Positions 1-6,661 of a DNA stretch of 10,729 nt are shown piece by piece. Source of the DNA: Cymbomonas tetramitiformis (lineage: Eukaryota; Chlorophyta; Pyramimonadophyceae; Pyramimonadales; Pyramimonadaceae); NCBI GenBank assembly GCA_001247695.2, contig LGRX02031353.1, positions 1 to 10,729 on the forward strand. Reading direction: 5' to 3'. Position 1 is the first letter of the stretch, and each line of letters opens with the position of its first letter. A program made the position numbers and the translations under genes. The notes below the pieces were generated by a model. That model saw nothing but the letters and a program-made list of their open reading frames with translations, was not told the origin of the DNA and did not search any database.

Positions 1-30
1 GCTCCCGCTCCCGCTCCCGCTCCCGCTCCC
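1..30. repeat. (GCTCCC)5 hexamer microsatellite
   Basis: Five perfect GCTCCC units start the window and lead into a C-rich stretch. In the frame of the downstream zinc-finger gene they read as alternating Ser-Arg. They may therefore be a low-complexity coding segment, or else a 5' UTR repeat. The array may continue to the left of the window. Confidence 0.85.
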
Positions 31-119
31 CACCCTCTCCACCCTGGTCTCCCTCCGACGCCCAGCCGGCGGCGGCCAGCGGTCTCCCCAAGGCCACAGA
101 TAGCCAACTCAGAACACTG

Positions 120-1043
120 ATGCAGAAGAAGTACATCATATTCACGATCTGCGAGCAGTGCAAGGAGCGTGGTATGTTCCATCCCAAGGTCAGAGTCAAC
201 AGGCAGATAACCAGCTATATCACCGTAATCGGAGATGTGTCCTACGTTCAAGACGAAGGAATACCATGGCTCTACAGGTGCAAAAAAGGTCATTTCTGGT
301 GCAGAGAGTGCGCTAACTCGTATATGATGACCTTCGTCAAATACCAGATGACCACGGACGACACCAAGCAGAATATACGCTGTCCCCTCTGCACCGGACC
401 CGAGGACCAGAAGGCAGAAATAAAGCCGGCCGAGTACAGTATCTTTATTATGAGTAAATCCGATTTCGAGGAAGCTTGGAAAGAGCGCGCGAGGGAGCTC
501 AACATGGAGGCAGGACGACAAGAACAGCGCGAGGCAGACCAAGTCCTGAACGAGGCGAGAGAGAGAGCCCACCAAGAACAGCTCCTCCAGATGGCCACTG
601 ACGACTCGGCTCAGCAACGACTGGTTTTCGACCACCAGGCCAACACTCTCCTCTCCCAGGACGACTCCTGCTCCATCGCCTGCCCCTGGTGCGGTCTCAA
701 GGCCATCGAGGCCACCGGGTGCATGTCCATCTGCTGCGAGTCCAGCGACAGGTTCGGAGTTGGTGGGTGTGGACAATACTTCTGCGCCTGGTGCTTCCGC
801 AAAGAGCCGCATGGGAGTAACGCCAATCACGAACACCTTAAACGGTGCCAACTCAACCCCAACATCAACAAAGTCGGCGACCAGATCTATTACGTTAGCG
901 AGGATGTACACAAAGCTCACTGGGCCTCCGTCGTGGCCAGACAGGTCCTCGAACGAATCAACCAGGAGGCCGATGGGCCGCTGAAGGCGGCCATGATGCG
1001 CTACTTCGAGACCCACCACCGTGCGCATTACAGAGAAGACTGA
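120..1043 (+). CDS. RING/TRIAD (RBR-like) zinc-finger protein, putative E3 ubiquitin ligase; 5' end uncertain
   Basis: This 307-aa product carries two cysteine-rich modules. The N-terminal one is RING-like: C11-x2-C14, then C54 and H58, C61-x2-C64, and a closing C88-P-L-C91. Residues 115-165 are charged and Gln/Ala/Glu-rich, probably a coiled coil. The C-terminal module matches an RBR RING2: CPWC at 188-191, a TGC with C201, C205/C206, C217, FCAWC at 221-225, then H231, H237, H239 and C243. In RBR ligases a Cys in this GC position takes ubiquitin from the E2 as a thioester, so C201 is the candidate active site. No separate IBR module lies between the two, which is unusual. The frame has no stop back to base 3 and adds an SR-rich and Pro/Ala-rich stretch, so the ATG at 120 is only the first Met inside the window. 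Family call firm; ligase activity inferred; no intron needed. Confidence 0.85.
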   Translation: MQKKYIIFTICEQCKERGMFHPKVRVNRQITSYITVIGDVSYVQDEGIPWLYRCKKGHFWCRECANSYMMTFVKYQMTTDDTKQNIRCPLCTGPEDQKAEIKPAEYSIFIMSKSDFEEAWKERARELNMEAGRQEQREADQVLNEARERAHQEQLLQMATDDSAQQRLVFDHQANTLLSQDDSCSIACPWCGLKAIEATGCMSICCESSDRFGVGGCGQYFCAWCFRKEPHGSNANHEHLKRCQLNPNINKVGDQIYYVSEDVHKAHWASVVARQVLERINQEADGPLKAAMMRYFETHHRAHYRED

Positions 1044-1440
1044 TATGCCGTAGCCACCAGCGCAAAGAGCCTGTAGGTGTCGAAGGACAGCTAGACGCAA
1101 GAGCTTGTAGGTGCAGTTTATTTGATCAGTGCTCTAGAGAACCTTCAAACTCCAATTTGTAACAGTTTCATACAATTTTAACCTCTCCGCGTGTTTGAGT
1201 ATAAGTCCTGTGGCGCACTGTGTGAAAGGGAACTCGTTGCTCCTATGCATCAGGTGGTTTGTTTAAGGGACTCCTCCGTTACTTCGCATATTTAGGGTCT
1301 GTCAGGTCAAGCTCCGAATCACAACCTTCGAGACTTCTCTTCATGCGTGCATATCTCATTAGGGTTTAGGGCTTGAAAAAGCTATATCCTGTAGACCTGT
1401 AGTGTGTACGGCGTTATATATGCACACACACATATTCGCA
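1044..1440. other. Non-coding gap: 3' flank of the zinc-finger gene
   Basis: No gene is seen. Close to the stop codon lies a short degenerate direct repeat, GCAAAGAGCCTGTAGGTG then GCAAGAGCTTGTAGGTG, about 35 bp apart. Telomere-like heptamers begin here (TTTAGGG near 1290, GGGTTTAGGG near 1363), leading into the minisatellite. No clear AATAAA signal follows the stop. Confidence 0.5.
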
Positions 1441-2004
1441 GGGTTTAGGGTTTTCGGCTCTCGCCCCCCCCCTCCCTTGTGTTTTGTCAACCTTTTTTCT
1501 CGGACCTCATCTCGGCGAGTAACGAGTACCAATCTTCGCAGGGTTTAGGGTTTTCGGCACTCTCGCTCCCCCTCCACTGTTTTGTCAACCTTTTTCTCGA
1601 CCTCATCTCGGCGAGTAACGAGTACCACCTTCGCGTGTGGTTTAGGTTTTCGGCACTCGCCCCCCACCCACCGTGTTTTGGTCAACCTTTTTCTCGACCT
1701 CATCTCGCGAGTAACGCATCGATCTTCGCGTGGTTTAGGTTTTCGGCACTCGCCCTCCACCTCGTGTTTTGTCAACCTTTTTCTCGGACCTCATCTCGGC
1801 GAGTAACGAGTACCAATCTTCGCAGTGGTTTAGGTTTTCGGCACTGCCCCCCACTCCACTCCGTGTTTTGTCAACCTTTTTCGGACCTCATCTCGGCGAG
1901 TAACGAGTATCGATCTTCGCAGTGGTTTAGGGTTTTGGCACTCGCCCCCTCCACCGTGTTTTGTCAACCTTTTTTCTCGGACCTCATCTCGGCGAGTAAC
2001 GAGT
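1441..2004. repeat. ~97-bp minisatellite, about 5.8 units, each with a telomere-like start
   Basis: The units begin at about 1441, 1541, 1639, 1732, 1827 and 1924 and are 93-100 bp long; the last is cut at about 2004. Each starts with a variant of GGTTTAGGGTTTTCGGC, followed by a C-rich run, GTGTTTTGTCAACCTTTTT, CTCGGACCTCATCTCGGCG and AGTAACGAGT. Small indels inside the C and T runs separate the copies. The array keeps a reading frame open for 178 codons, but this is a by-product of the repeat. The opening 17-mer recurs in the inverted-repeat arms at 3641 and 6760. Confidence 0.9.
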
Positions 2005-2048
2005 GGTCAAGCTAGAGGAACCGCAGGATAAGAAACCACTCATTAAGG
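2004..2048. repeat. 42-bp direct repeat, copy 1
   Basis: GGTCAAGCTAGAGG then CAGGATAAGAAACCACTCATTAA; copy 2 is at about 2172-2213. Copy 1 begins exactly where the last minisatellite unit breaks off, so it may mark the edge of an insertion or of a ~167-bp duplication. Confidence 0.75.
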
Positions 2049-2171
2049 TAGTAATTCACTGCTGATTCGCTGTCCAGGCTGATGCCGCTGCTAATTAACT
2101 TCTAGTGACACACCTGCTTAAAGGTAGGCCAGTACACCATGGGTGTCCCTGGATTCACTGTCAGACAAGGT

Positions 2172-2213
2172 GGTCAGGCTAGAGATATCACAGGATAAGA
2201 AACCACTCATTAA
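2172..2213. repeat. 42-bp direct repeat, copy 2
   Basis: GGTCAGGCTAGAG then CAGGATAAGAAACCACTCATTAA, matching copy 1 except for the central six or so bases. The ~125 bp between the copies contain no ORF. Confidence 0.75.
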
Positions 2214-2263
2214 CCCCTAAACTGGTGTAAATATTTCGGCCCTTTTCGGGTAGTTTCGTGTTT

Positions 2264-2281
2264 TGCCACTTATAAGTGGCA
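2264..2281. repeat. 18-bp perfect palindrome
   Basis: TGCCACTTATAAGTGGCA is its own reverse complement. It lies about 440 bp upstream of the ATG at 2706, in a stretch (2214-2486) that otherwise holds only short unconvincing ORFs. It could be a dimeric protein-binding site; no partner can be named. Confidence 0.5.
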
Positions 2282-2486
2282 TCGGTTGCATACACGTGCT
2301 AGCTAAATCAACCATCCCTTAGGTATCGATTGGCCCAACATTTTGATAGGTTATACGCATATTTTGACGCAATATATCCGCTAATATATCGTAACTGCCG
2401 TCATAATTTTGGGGGTTTCCAAACGCAAACCTTTACAAAGCCATTGATAAAAAACGGTATGGACAGCCCACAACCCATACCTGGGA

Positions 2487-2572
2487 TTATTTTGTATTGT
2501 CCGCGTTGGATTTCACTCGACTGAAACTTGATCAATTTTTGTCGTGAGATTCCTTGGCCACCGCGTTTCGAT
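2487..2572 (+). promoter_or_regulatory. Putative promoter/leader region of the 2706 ORF, shared with the 7436 ORF
   Basis: Three motifs recur upstream of both paralogous ORFs at almost the same distance from the ATG. Here they are TTATTTT at -219, CGCGTTGG at -204, and CCTTGGCC followed by GCGTT at -154. Upstream of the ATG at 7436 they lie at -219, -202 and -157. The DNA between the motifs is diverged. Such spacing fits a conserved core promoter or first-exon region. The transcription start cannot be placed; a pyrimidine-rich leader follows. Confidence 0.5.
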
Positions 2573-2705
2573 CTTACAAATTCACAGTTACGGCTTCCTT
2601 ACTTATCCGTTCCGACACTGCATCTTACGGCTCTCAACCATCCCTTTTCTGTATTCTTCGACATCGACCCTCTACCCCGACGCTCCCACCTACTGGATTT
2701 TCATC

Positions 2706-3353
2706 ATGAGTGTTAATTCTCACGTCACGCCTCCCTTGGGGGCTCACAATCGCATTCGACTAGACACGATTTTTTCACGCGACGTCGGGTCTCGTTATAG
2801 ACCGACGCCGAATTCTCCGGGAGTTGCCCTCACGGCTCCGGACCGGACTCGCGCTGCGGCTGTCCAGAATTCTACTTGGGACGTCGACATCGTCAAGAGG
2901 ATCTCTCGCGACCCCTTGGGATCCAAGGAGGACACCTTTCATGGAGACGAAGTACGCCGTAACACGCTCTGGACGTCCATTGTGAAGTCTTTGCAGCGCG
3001 CGTTCGAGCAGAAGGACCCCAACAATGCCGCTCTTTTTGATTTGGCGGACGCGACGAAGGAGGTCAACACCATCTTCAATGCAATCCTCTTCTCGATGCA
3101 AGCCACCGCACTTTGTGATGTGGAGATTGCTCCACGGTCGGTGGTGTACGGGTCTTATTCTGGTTATCAGAATGGCACAGTGGACTACTTCGCTGACCCC
3201 GACCTTCTGGACACTGGACCGGCTGACTTCTACAACATCTTCAATCTGGACTCTGACGGCTTCGGCATCTACAGTCTGAACTTTCAATTTGAGAACTACA
3301 ACAACTTCAATCTCTGTGAACTCTACTCTGTGGACCACTCTCAAGGTGGCTAG
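2706..3353 (+). CDS. Unknown protein of 215 aa, paralogue of the 7436 ORF
   Basis: I do not recognise this protein. The ATG at 2706 is the first in frame (an upstream GTG at 2544 opens the same frame) and follows a long pyrimidine-rich leader. Residues 1-60 are polar and Pro/Arg-rich, with an L-D-T-I-F motif at 19-23. Residues 75-113 align without gaps to residues 79-117 of the 7436 product, about 16 of 39 identical, including D-x-F-x-G-x-E and LQ-x-AFE-x2-D and a final FDL. The segment looks helical. The C-terminal ~70 residues are acidic and rich in Tyr, Phe and Asn, and end on TAG at 3351-3353. No zinc ligands, membrane segment or catalytic motif are visible. The paralogue and shared upstream motifs support a real gene family. 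A spliced 3' end is possible (AAGGTGGCT just before the stop), but no acceptor is evident. Confidence 0.6.
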   Translation: MSVNSHVTPPLGAHNRIRLDTIFSRDVGSRYRPTPNSPGVALTAPDRTRAAAVQNSTWDVDIVKRISRDPLGSKEDTFHGDEVRRNTLWTSIVKSLQRAFEQKDPNNAALFDLADATKEVNTIFNAILFSMQATALCDVEIAPRSVVYGSYSGYQNGTVDYFADPDLLDTGPADFYNIFNLDSDGFGIYSLNFQFENYNNFNLCELYSVDHSQGG

Positions 3354-3608
3354 AGTTGCTGTCGGAAGCCTAGTAGCACGACTAGATCTGTATCACGGGC
3401 ACAGCAGCCTTCAGTGTGTAGTGCTAGCTAGAGATTTGGGACCGCCCTGGCCAAGAGCACAGGCCCCCACTAGAAATTTGTTTCCACCGCTTGAGATGGT
3501 GTGTTTTGTTTCACCTGACAAACTACCTGTTCCACCCTAACTCTTCCTCCGTAATAGTACAGGGTGGTGTGCTGGATGTGACACCCCGTGTGTGTCACAG
3601 TCCTCTGT
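3354..3608. other. 3' flank of the 2706 ORF
   Basis: No gene is seen. An 8-bp stem with 7-nt loop lies at about 3577-3599 (TGTGACAC ... GTGTCACA). The motif TGTCAC/GTGACA recurs at the inner edge of both inverted-repeat arms. Confidence 0.4.
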
Positions 3609-3757
3609 CTGTACTAGTACTCCGTACAGTACGGCTGTCACAGGTTTAGGGTTTCCGGCTTAAGCCGAGGTTCACTCAATCTAACGGACTTCTTATGTTA
3701 TCTTAAGTGAAAGCATTCCGTATTATTCCACCACAATATATAGTCAGCACTATATAT
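3609..3757 (+). repeat. Left arm of a long inverted repeat (partner 6662-6808)
   Basis: The outer ~60 bp match the reverse complement of 6752-6808 with only about four differences: CTGTACTAGTACTC, GTACAGTACGG, GTCACAGG, then TTTAGGGTTTCCGGC. Similarity then thins but returns as AAGTGAAAGCATTC and as an AT-rich hairpin, ATATATAGT / ACTATATAT, at 3735-3757. The arm also contains the minisatellite 17-mer. Together the arms enclose 3.2 kb and look like terminal inverted repeats of a non-autonomous DNA element, though no transposase is present. Confidence 0.8.
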
Positions 3758-3769
3758 TTGACACTCTGC

Positions 3770-4090
3770 GTGAAAAGTAAAAAGAGCACTGAACTTGTAA
3801 AGACTGCAGGAAAGATGCTAAACAATTACTTTAAATAGGCCCCCTCCCCCGCCCCAAGGCCAAGGGGGGCCCCATGGGGTCCCAAAGCCCACGGGGGCAA
3901 CCAAAGCCTAGGGACCGGAGCACCCCTGGGAGCTGGGACTCCATCTTCCCATCTCCACTGCCCAACACGCTTCCATCTCCACCCTGCATTAGCTCCGCGA
4001 CCTGCTGATATTTTTTTCCGACTCTCCCTTAGTGCCGCGCCGCTCTTGCTTCCATACTTTGTGGAATGCCTCCTGCTCTGGTAGCACTTC
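3770..4090. other. Non-coding gap with a GC-rich island
   Basis: AT-rich DNA switches at about 3839 to a C-rich island reaching about 3990, with a near-palindrome GGCCCCATGGGGTCC near 3868. A minus-strand frame of 110 codons crosses it, but its translation is low-complexity Gly/Pro/Arg/Trp and I do not treat it as a gene. Confidence 0.4.
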
Positions 4091-4092
4091 AC

Positions 4093-4239
4093 TCGTGTCG
4101 CATGATCTTTTATTTTTGTCGCACCATGCGACATATTAATTATATTCTGGGACGACAAAAGTGAGTACGGGGCTTATTATTGTCGCAGTGCGACAAACAG
4201 TGAGTGCGGGGCTCATTATTGTCGCAGCGACACAAAGAA
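4093..4239. repeat. GTCGC/GCGAC motif cluster with a 39-bp tandem pair
   Basis: GTGTCGCATG at 4093 is followed by a T-run and TTGTCGCACCATGCGACA at about 4113-4131. Two tandem ~39-bp units follow at 4161-4199 and 4200-4238, each starting GTGAGT(A/G)CGGGGCT and containing ATTGTCGCAG, the first as the hairpin TTGTCGCAGTGCGACAA. Inverted relatives lie at 5603-5635 and 6470-6502, so the motif is present near both ends and in the middle of the inverted-repeat-bounded block. Confidence 0.7.
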
Positions 4240-4553
4240 GACTGATATTTACGGACAGGATATTTACGGAAATTATATAGAAGATTATGGACTATAAACA
4301 TAATATTACAGTTTACGGAAGAAACATATGCAAACTAACTAACAATTGGTAGGAGATTGTGCTCACGTTAGCAAAGCATGCTCAATTTCCTACTCTATAT
4401 TCATTACATAACTATGCTTATACATCTTTACAATAAATGTGCAGTGCATACTATTTCGAATGTGAAGTCAGGTATGAACAAAACAAATCCTGTAAACGAT
4501 TGACTTCAAAAATCTAAAATCTAAAAGATAAGCAAAGCAGGTTGCTGGGCACC
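4240..4553. other. AT-rich non-coding gap
   Basis: No gene is seen. ATATTTACGGA occurs twice in close succession (about 4245 and 4260), with TTTACGGA again at 4313. An imperfect inverted repeat with arms GTAGGAGATTGTGC and GCTCAATTTCCTAC spans about 4349-4393. Confidence 0.4.
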
Positions 4554-4638
4554 GCAACATGCATTTCGCCAGCGATAAAAGTAAAACTGAAATACCTGCA
4601 CACAGCGAACGCTAAAACGTCAGAACGAAGTGATAAGA
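4554..4638. repeat. ~83-bp direct repeat, copy 1
   Basis: The most conserved stretch is TGAAATACCTGCACAC; TCGCCA and GTCAGAA on either side are also shared with copy 2, 177 bp downstream. The copies are well diverged. Confidence 0.7.
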
Positions 4639-4730
4639 TATTGCAAACATCATAAAAACACGCAGGCATACAAACATTCGAAGACAATAAGCAAAATAGC
4701 TCAAACTACACTCTTCACAAATTCCACACA

Positions 4731-4811
4731 GCAATATGCGTATCGCCAACGAGCATGAAATAGTTGAAATACCTGCACACGGTAAACGCAAACATGTCAG
4801 AAATAAGATGA
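4731..4811. repeat. ~83-bp direct repeat, copy 2
   Basis: This shares TGAAATACCTGCACAC, with TCGCCA upstream and TGTCAGAA downstream, with 4554-4638. It leads directly into the 21-bp repeats. Confidence 0.7.
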
Positions 4812-4860
4812 ACGACAAACCAACCGCACACGAAACGAGAAACAGCACACACGCGAAACA

Positions 4861-4926
4861 GGCATTCGGGAATGCGAAACAGGCAGTCAGGAATGCGAAA
4901 CAGGCATTCAGGAATGCGGCGAAACA
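4861..4926. repeat. 21-bp tandem repeat, three units
   Basis: The units are 4861-4881, 4882-4902 and 4903-4926; the last has a 3-bp insertion. The consensus is GGCATTCAGGAATGCGAAACA. Two of the three units contain the small inverted repeat GCATTC-NN-GAATGC. Because the period is a multiple of three, the repeat can be read as heptapeptides on either strand, which holds spurious ORFs open. Confidence 0.9.
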
Positions 4927-4974
4927 GGAAAAAGTGACCGGATATCCTGCAAAATTACAGAGAGCAAAGTCAGT

Positions 4975-5027
4975 GAGAGTGGTGGGACTCGAACCCACGC
5001 TGCACAATCTGTGCAGATATCGCCCTC
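4975..5027 (-). ncRNA. D-armless tRNA-like element (53 nt)
   Basis: On the minus strand GAGGGCG pairs with CACTCTC, seven positions including one G-U and one C-A mismatch. A perfect T-arm, GTGGG TTCGAGT CCCAC, contains a canonical Pol III B-box (GGTTCGAGTCC). In place of D-arm and anticodon arm there are only ATAT and the hairpin CTGCA CAGATTG TGCAG, whose loop can close further to leave GAT. No D-arm can be formed and no A-box is evident. A TTTT run lies about 21 nt downstream. The element is too short for an ordinary tRNA; it may be a tRNA-like small RNA or a decayed tRNA. A minus-strand hairpin and cloverleaf-like structure lie upstream. Confidence 0.5.
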
Positions 5028-5120
5028 GAAAAAAAAAACACCACACGAGAAACACGCAGAACGAACACAAAACAGGCGCTTGAAACAAATAGCAAATTCC
5101 TGAAGAATATCACGGTCAGT

Positions 5121-5195
5121 GAGGGCTTGTAACAACAACAAATCCGTCGGGCAGCAGTACAGCCCGTCAGTCAGCCTCGCTACAAGAATGCCCTC
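5121..5195. other. Cloverleaf-like inverted repeat
   Basis: GAGGGC-TTGTA (5121-5131) can pair with TACAA-GAAT-GCCCTC (5181-5195), leaving a 4-nt bulge. Inside is a smaller hairpin, CGGGC ... GCCCG, at about 5147-5166. Together with the 13-bp hairpin at 5212 this suggests a structured RNA, but there is no second copy to test it. Confidence 0.35.
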
Positions 5196-5211
5196 TACGA
5201 AGACATTCAAG

Positions 5212-5242
5212 TGCCGCCAGCAACCGAATGTTGCTGGCGGCA
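5212..5242. repeat. Perfect 13-bp hairpin with 5-nt loop
   Basis: TGCCGCCAGCAAC - CGAAT - GTTGCTGGCGGCA. The GC-rich stem is perfect and would be very stable as RNA on either strand. No T-run follows on either side, so it does not look like an intrinsic terminator. Confidence 0.75.
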
Positions 5243-5836
5243 TCGGACATAGCGCAACAACGAACGTGACTTGTAAAACAAGGAAACGCTACTCAGCAAG
5301 GATGATGGGATTTAACCGGGAATAGTTAGTATGCACGATACATGCAGCAGAACAAAACGGGACGCAGCAGACAACGATGTCAGGTGCGCCGCAAAACGAA
5401 AGCTTAAAGAATTAACGTGTGAGTGAATATCTGATATGTGAAATCAGCCAGCCGCGGCCCGCGTGGGTCTCACCGGTGAGCCGATTTCGCCATGACATGA
5501 CATGACATGCGTTGCCATGTTATCTCATCGGATACATCGGATACATCGGATGTTGATGACAGTGTTTCGGGTGTGGCATTCAACTGTGACACTGTAATCT
5601 TCGTGCGACAAAAAGAAAGTCCACCGTGTCGCAAACCCATGCCATGTCAGCATGTTGCGAAAGTCTGGAACCAGTCGCATCGCATTTGTCGCGAGGAAGC
5701 CACACTTAAGGGCTTTTTGTGGTGCAGTTTTTTAATTTACCAATATATAAATCGAAACTGATCGCGTCGCTGATTGGCTTAGCCAGCGTCTGCAAAACCA
5801 TCTCGTTTTTGTCGTGCGATCCCTTTCCCTTGTCGT
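5243..5836. other. Non-coding gap with short repeats
   Basis: No gene is seen. It contains a perfect palindrome CTCACCGGTGAG at 5469-5480, three CATGA units at 5491-5505, a 9-bp tandem repeat (ATCGGATAC, about 2.7 units) at 5526-5551, and an inverted member of the GTCGC family at 5603-5635 (GTGCGACAAAAAG ... GTGTCGCAAA). GATTGGC, a CCAAT-box-like motif, appears at about 5773 and begins the series that continues to 6260. Confidence 0.5.
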
Positions 5837-5938
5837 CCCATATTCATGGTGCCTATCTCAGGTGCTCGCACTTCTTATTGGCGGTTACGTGCGATCGGTC
5901 GATAAACATCTCATGTAAGCCACCCTGAAATCTGTAGC
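5837..5938. repeat. Dispersed ~100-bp repeat with CCAAT-type core, copy A
   Basis: Shares CCCATATTCATGG, ATTGGCG, GCGATCGGTCG and CTGAAATCTGT in the same order with 6017-6106. Spacing between the blocks varies by a few bases. Confidence 0.8.
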
Positions 5939-6016
5939 ACGTGCGCCTTCTATAATTATACAAAAAACACGTGCTCCTTGTACGTGCACAGTCAGCTTAT
6001 GGTATTTCGCGTGTGA

Positions 6017-6106
6017 CCCATATTCATGGAGTTTATCTAATCTCATGGCTTCTCTGATTGGCGATCGGTCGGAAATATCTTTTATACGCCATCTGAAATC
6101 TGTCGC
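6017..6106. repeat. Dispersed ~100-bp repeat with CCAAT-type core, copy B
   Basis: Same ordered blocks as copy A: CCCATATTCATGG, GATTGGCGATCGGTCG, CATCTGAAATCTGTCGC. More degenerate relatives follow at about 6167-6235 (CTCTGATTGGCGG) and 6258-6285 (GGGCGGTTACTCCCGATC), giving a decayed series. Confidence 0.8.
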
Positions 6107-6469
6107 GCTGATAACTTCTGCATGAATATCCATAATTCGATACTACGCCCAGGAATATTCTATGCGTCTCTGATTGGCGGCAATGCTCCACCGATTTGTA
6201 TAACTCTCCTGCTTGCCATCTTAAGGTGACCGGTGTGGACTGCAATATAATTATATATGGGCGGTTACTCCCGATCTGTCGGGGAAATCACACTGTTTCC
6301 GTAAAAAAGGGCCCCAAGGTGGACAATTCTGGTAGTATCGTGTACGGCGATGTCACTTTTTCCAGGAAAACCTGTTTCGCTCCTATAAGGGAAACGCAGG
6401 ACCTTGCAGCTTTTTTTTGAAAAAGCTGCGAACCGTCGGTGTATAATGTTGAGTATAATCGGATCTGTT
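6107..6469. other. Non-coding gap with a poly-T hairpin
   Basis: No gene is seen. A 10-bp hairpin at 6406-6429, GCAGCTTTTT-TTTG-AAAAAGCTGC, stands out, close to a smaller GTTTC ... GAAAC pair at about 6373-6395. Frames of 74 to 128 codons cross the region on both strands without any recognisable product. Confidence 0.45.
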
Positions 6470-6502
6470 TGCGACACGACAAAAAAATACACCTCGCGAC
6501 AC
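6470..6502 (-). repeat. GTCGC-family repeat, inverted copy
   Basis: Read on the minus strand it is GTGTCGCGAGG, a T-rich run, then TTGTCGTGTCGC, matching the layout of 4093-4131 in opposite orientation. It lies inside the right inverted-repeat arm as its partner lies inside the left arm. Confidence 0.55.
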
Positions 6503-6661
6503 GAAAAAGGCGCTTCCTCCTGCTCTTGCAGACAATTATGTATGAGGGGAACAGACTCTTGTAGTGTTGTAGATCGTTCCGAAGGCCTCGCCTTACTCAT
6601 CGACGTAAATGTTTTATTATATTTTCGTAAGTGGAAGCGTGGTGGGCCCATAACCTGTGAG

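Noticed and set aside
1441..2004. True chromosome end
   Set aside because: Only one or two heptamers per 97-bp unit are present and genes flank both sides; a telomere would be a continuous run.
1479..2015. 178-codon + strand ORF
   Set aside because: It lies entirely in the minisatellite; its repeating peptide changes register where units have indels. It is open because stops are rare in the repeat unit.
2544..2705. N-terminal extension of the 2706 ORF from a GTG
   Set aside because: It begins on GTG and crosses a pyrimidine-rich leader; the ATG at 2706 is the first in frame and the paralogue also starts after such a leader.
3826..4158. 110-codon - strand ORF
   Set aside because: It is held open by the GC-rich island and gives a low-complexity Gly/Pro/Trp product with no domain or neighbour support.
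4736..5083. 115-codon + strand ORF with N-A-K-Q-A-F-R repeats
   Set aside because: The repeats come from the 21-bp array, and the VGLEPT stretch near its end is the well-known false translation of the antisense of a tRNA T-arm.
4612..5088. 158-codon - strand ORF rich in Phe, Cys and Ala
   Set aside because: It is the other strand of the same 21-bp repeats and of the tRNA-like element; the hydrophobic repeats reflect that composition.
5295..5333. Another tRNA T-arm (GGGATTTAACC, minus strand)
   Set aside because: Only two pairs would close the loop and no acceptor stem surrounds it.
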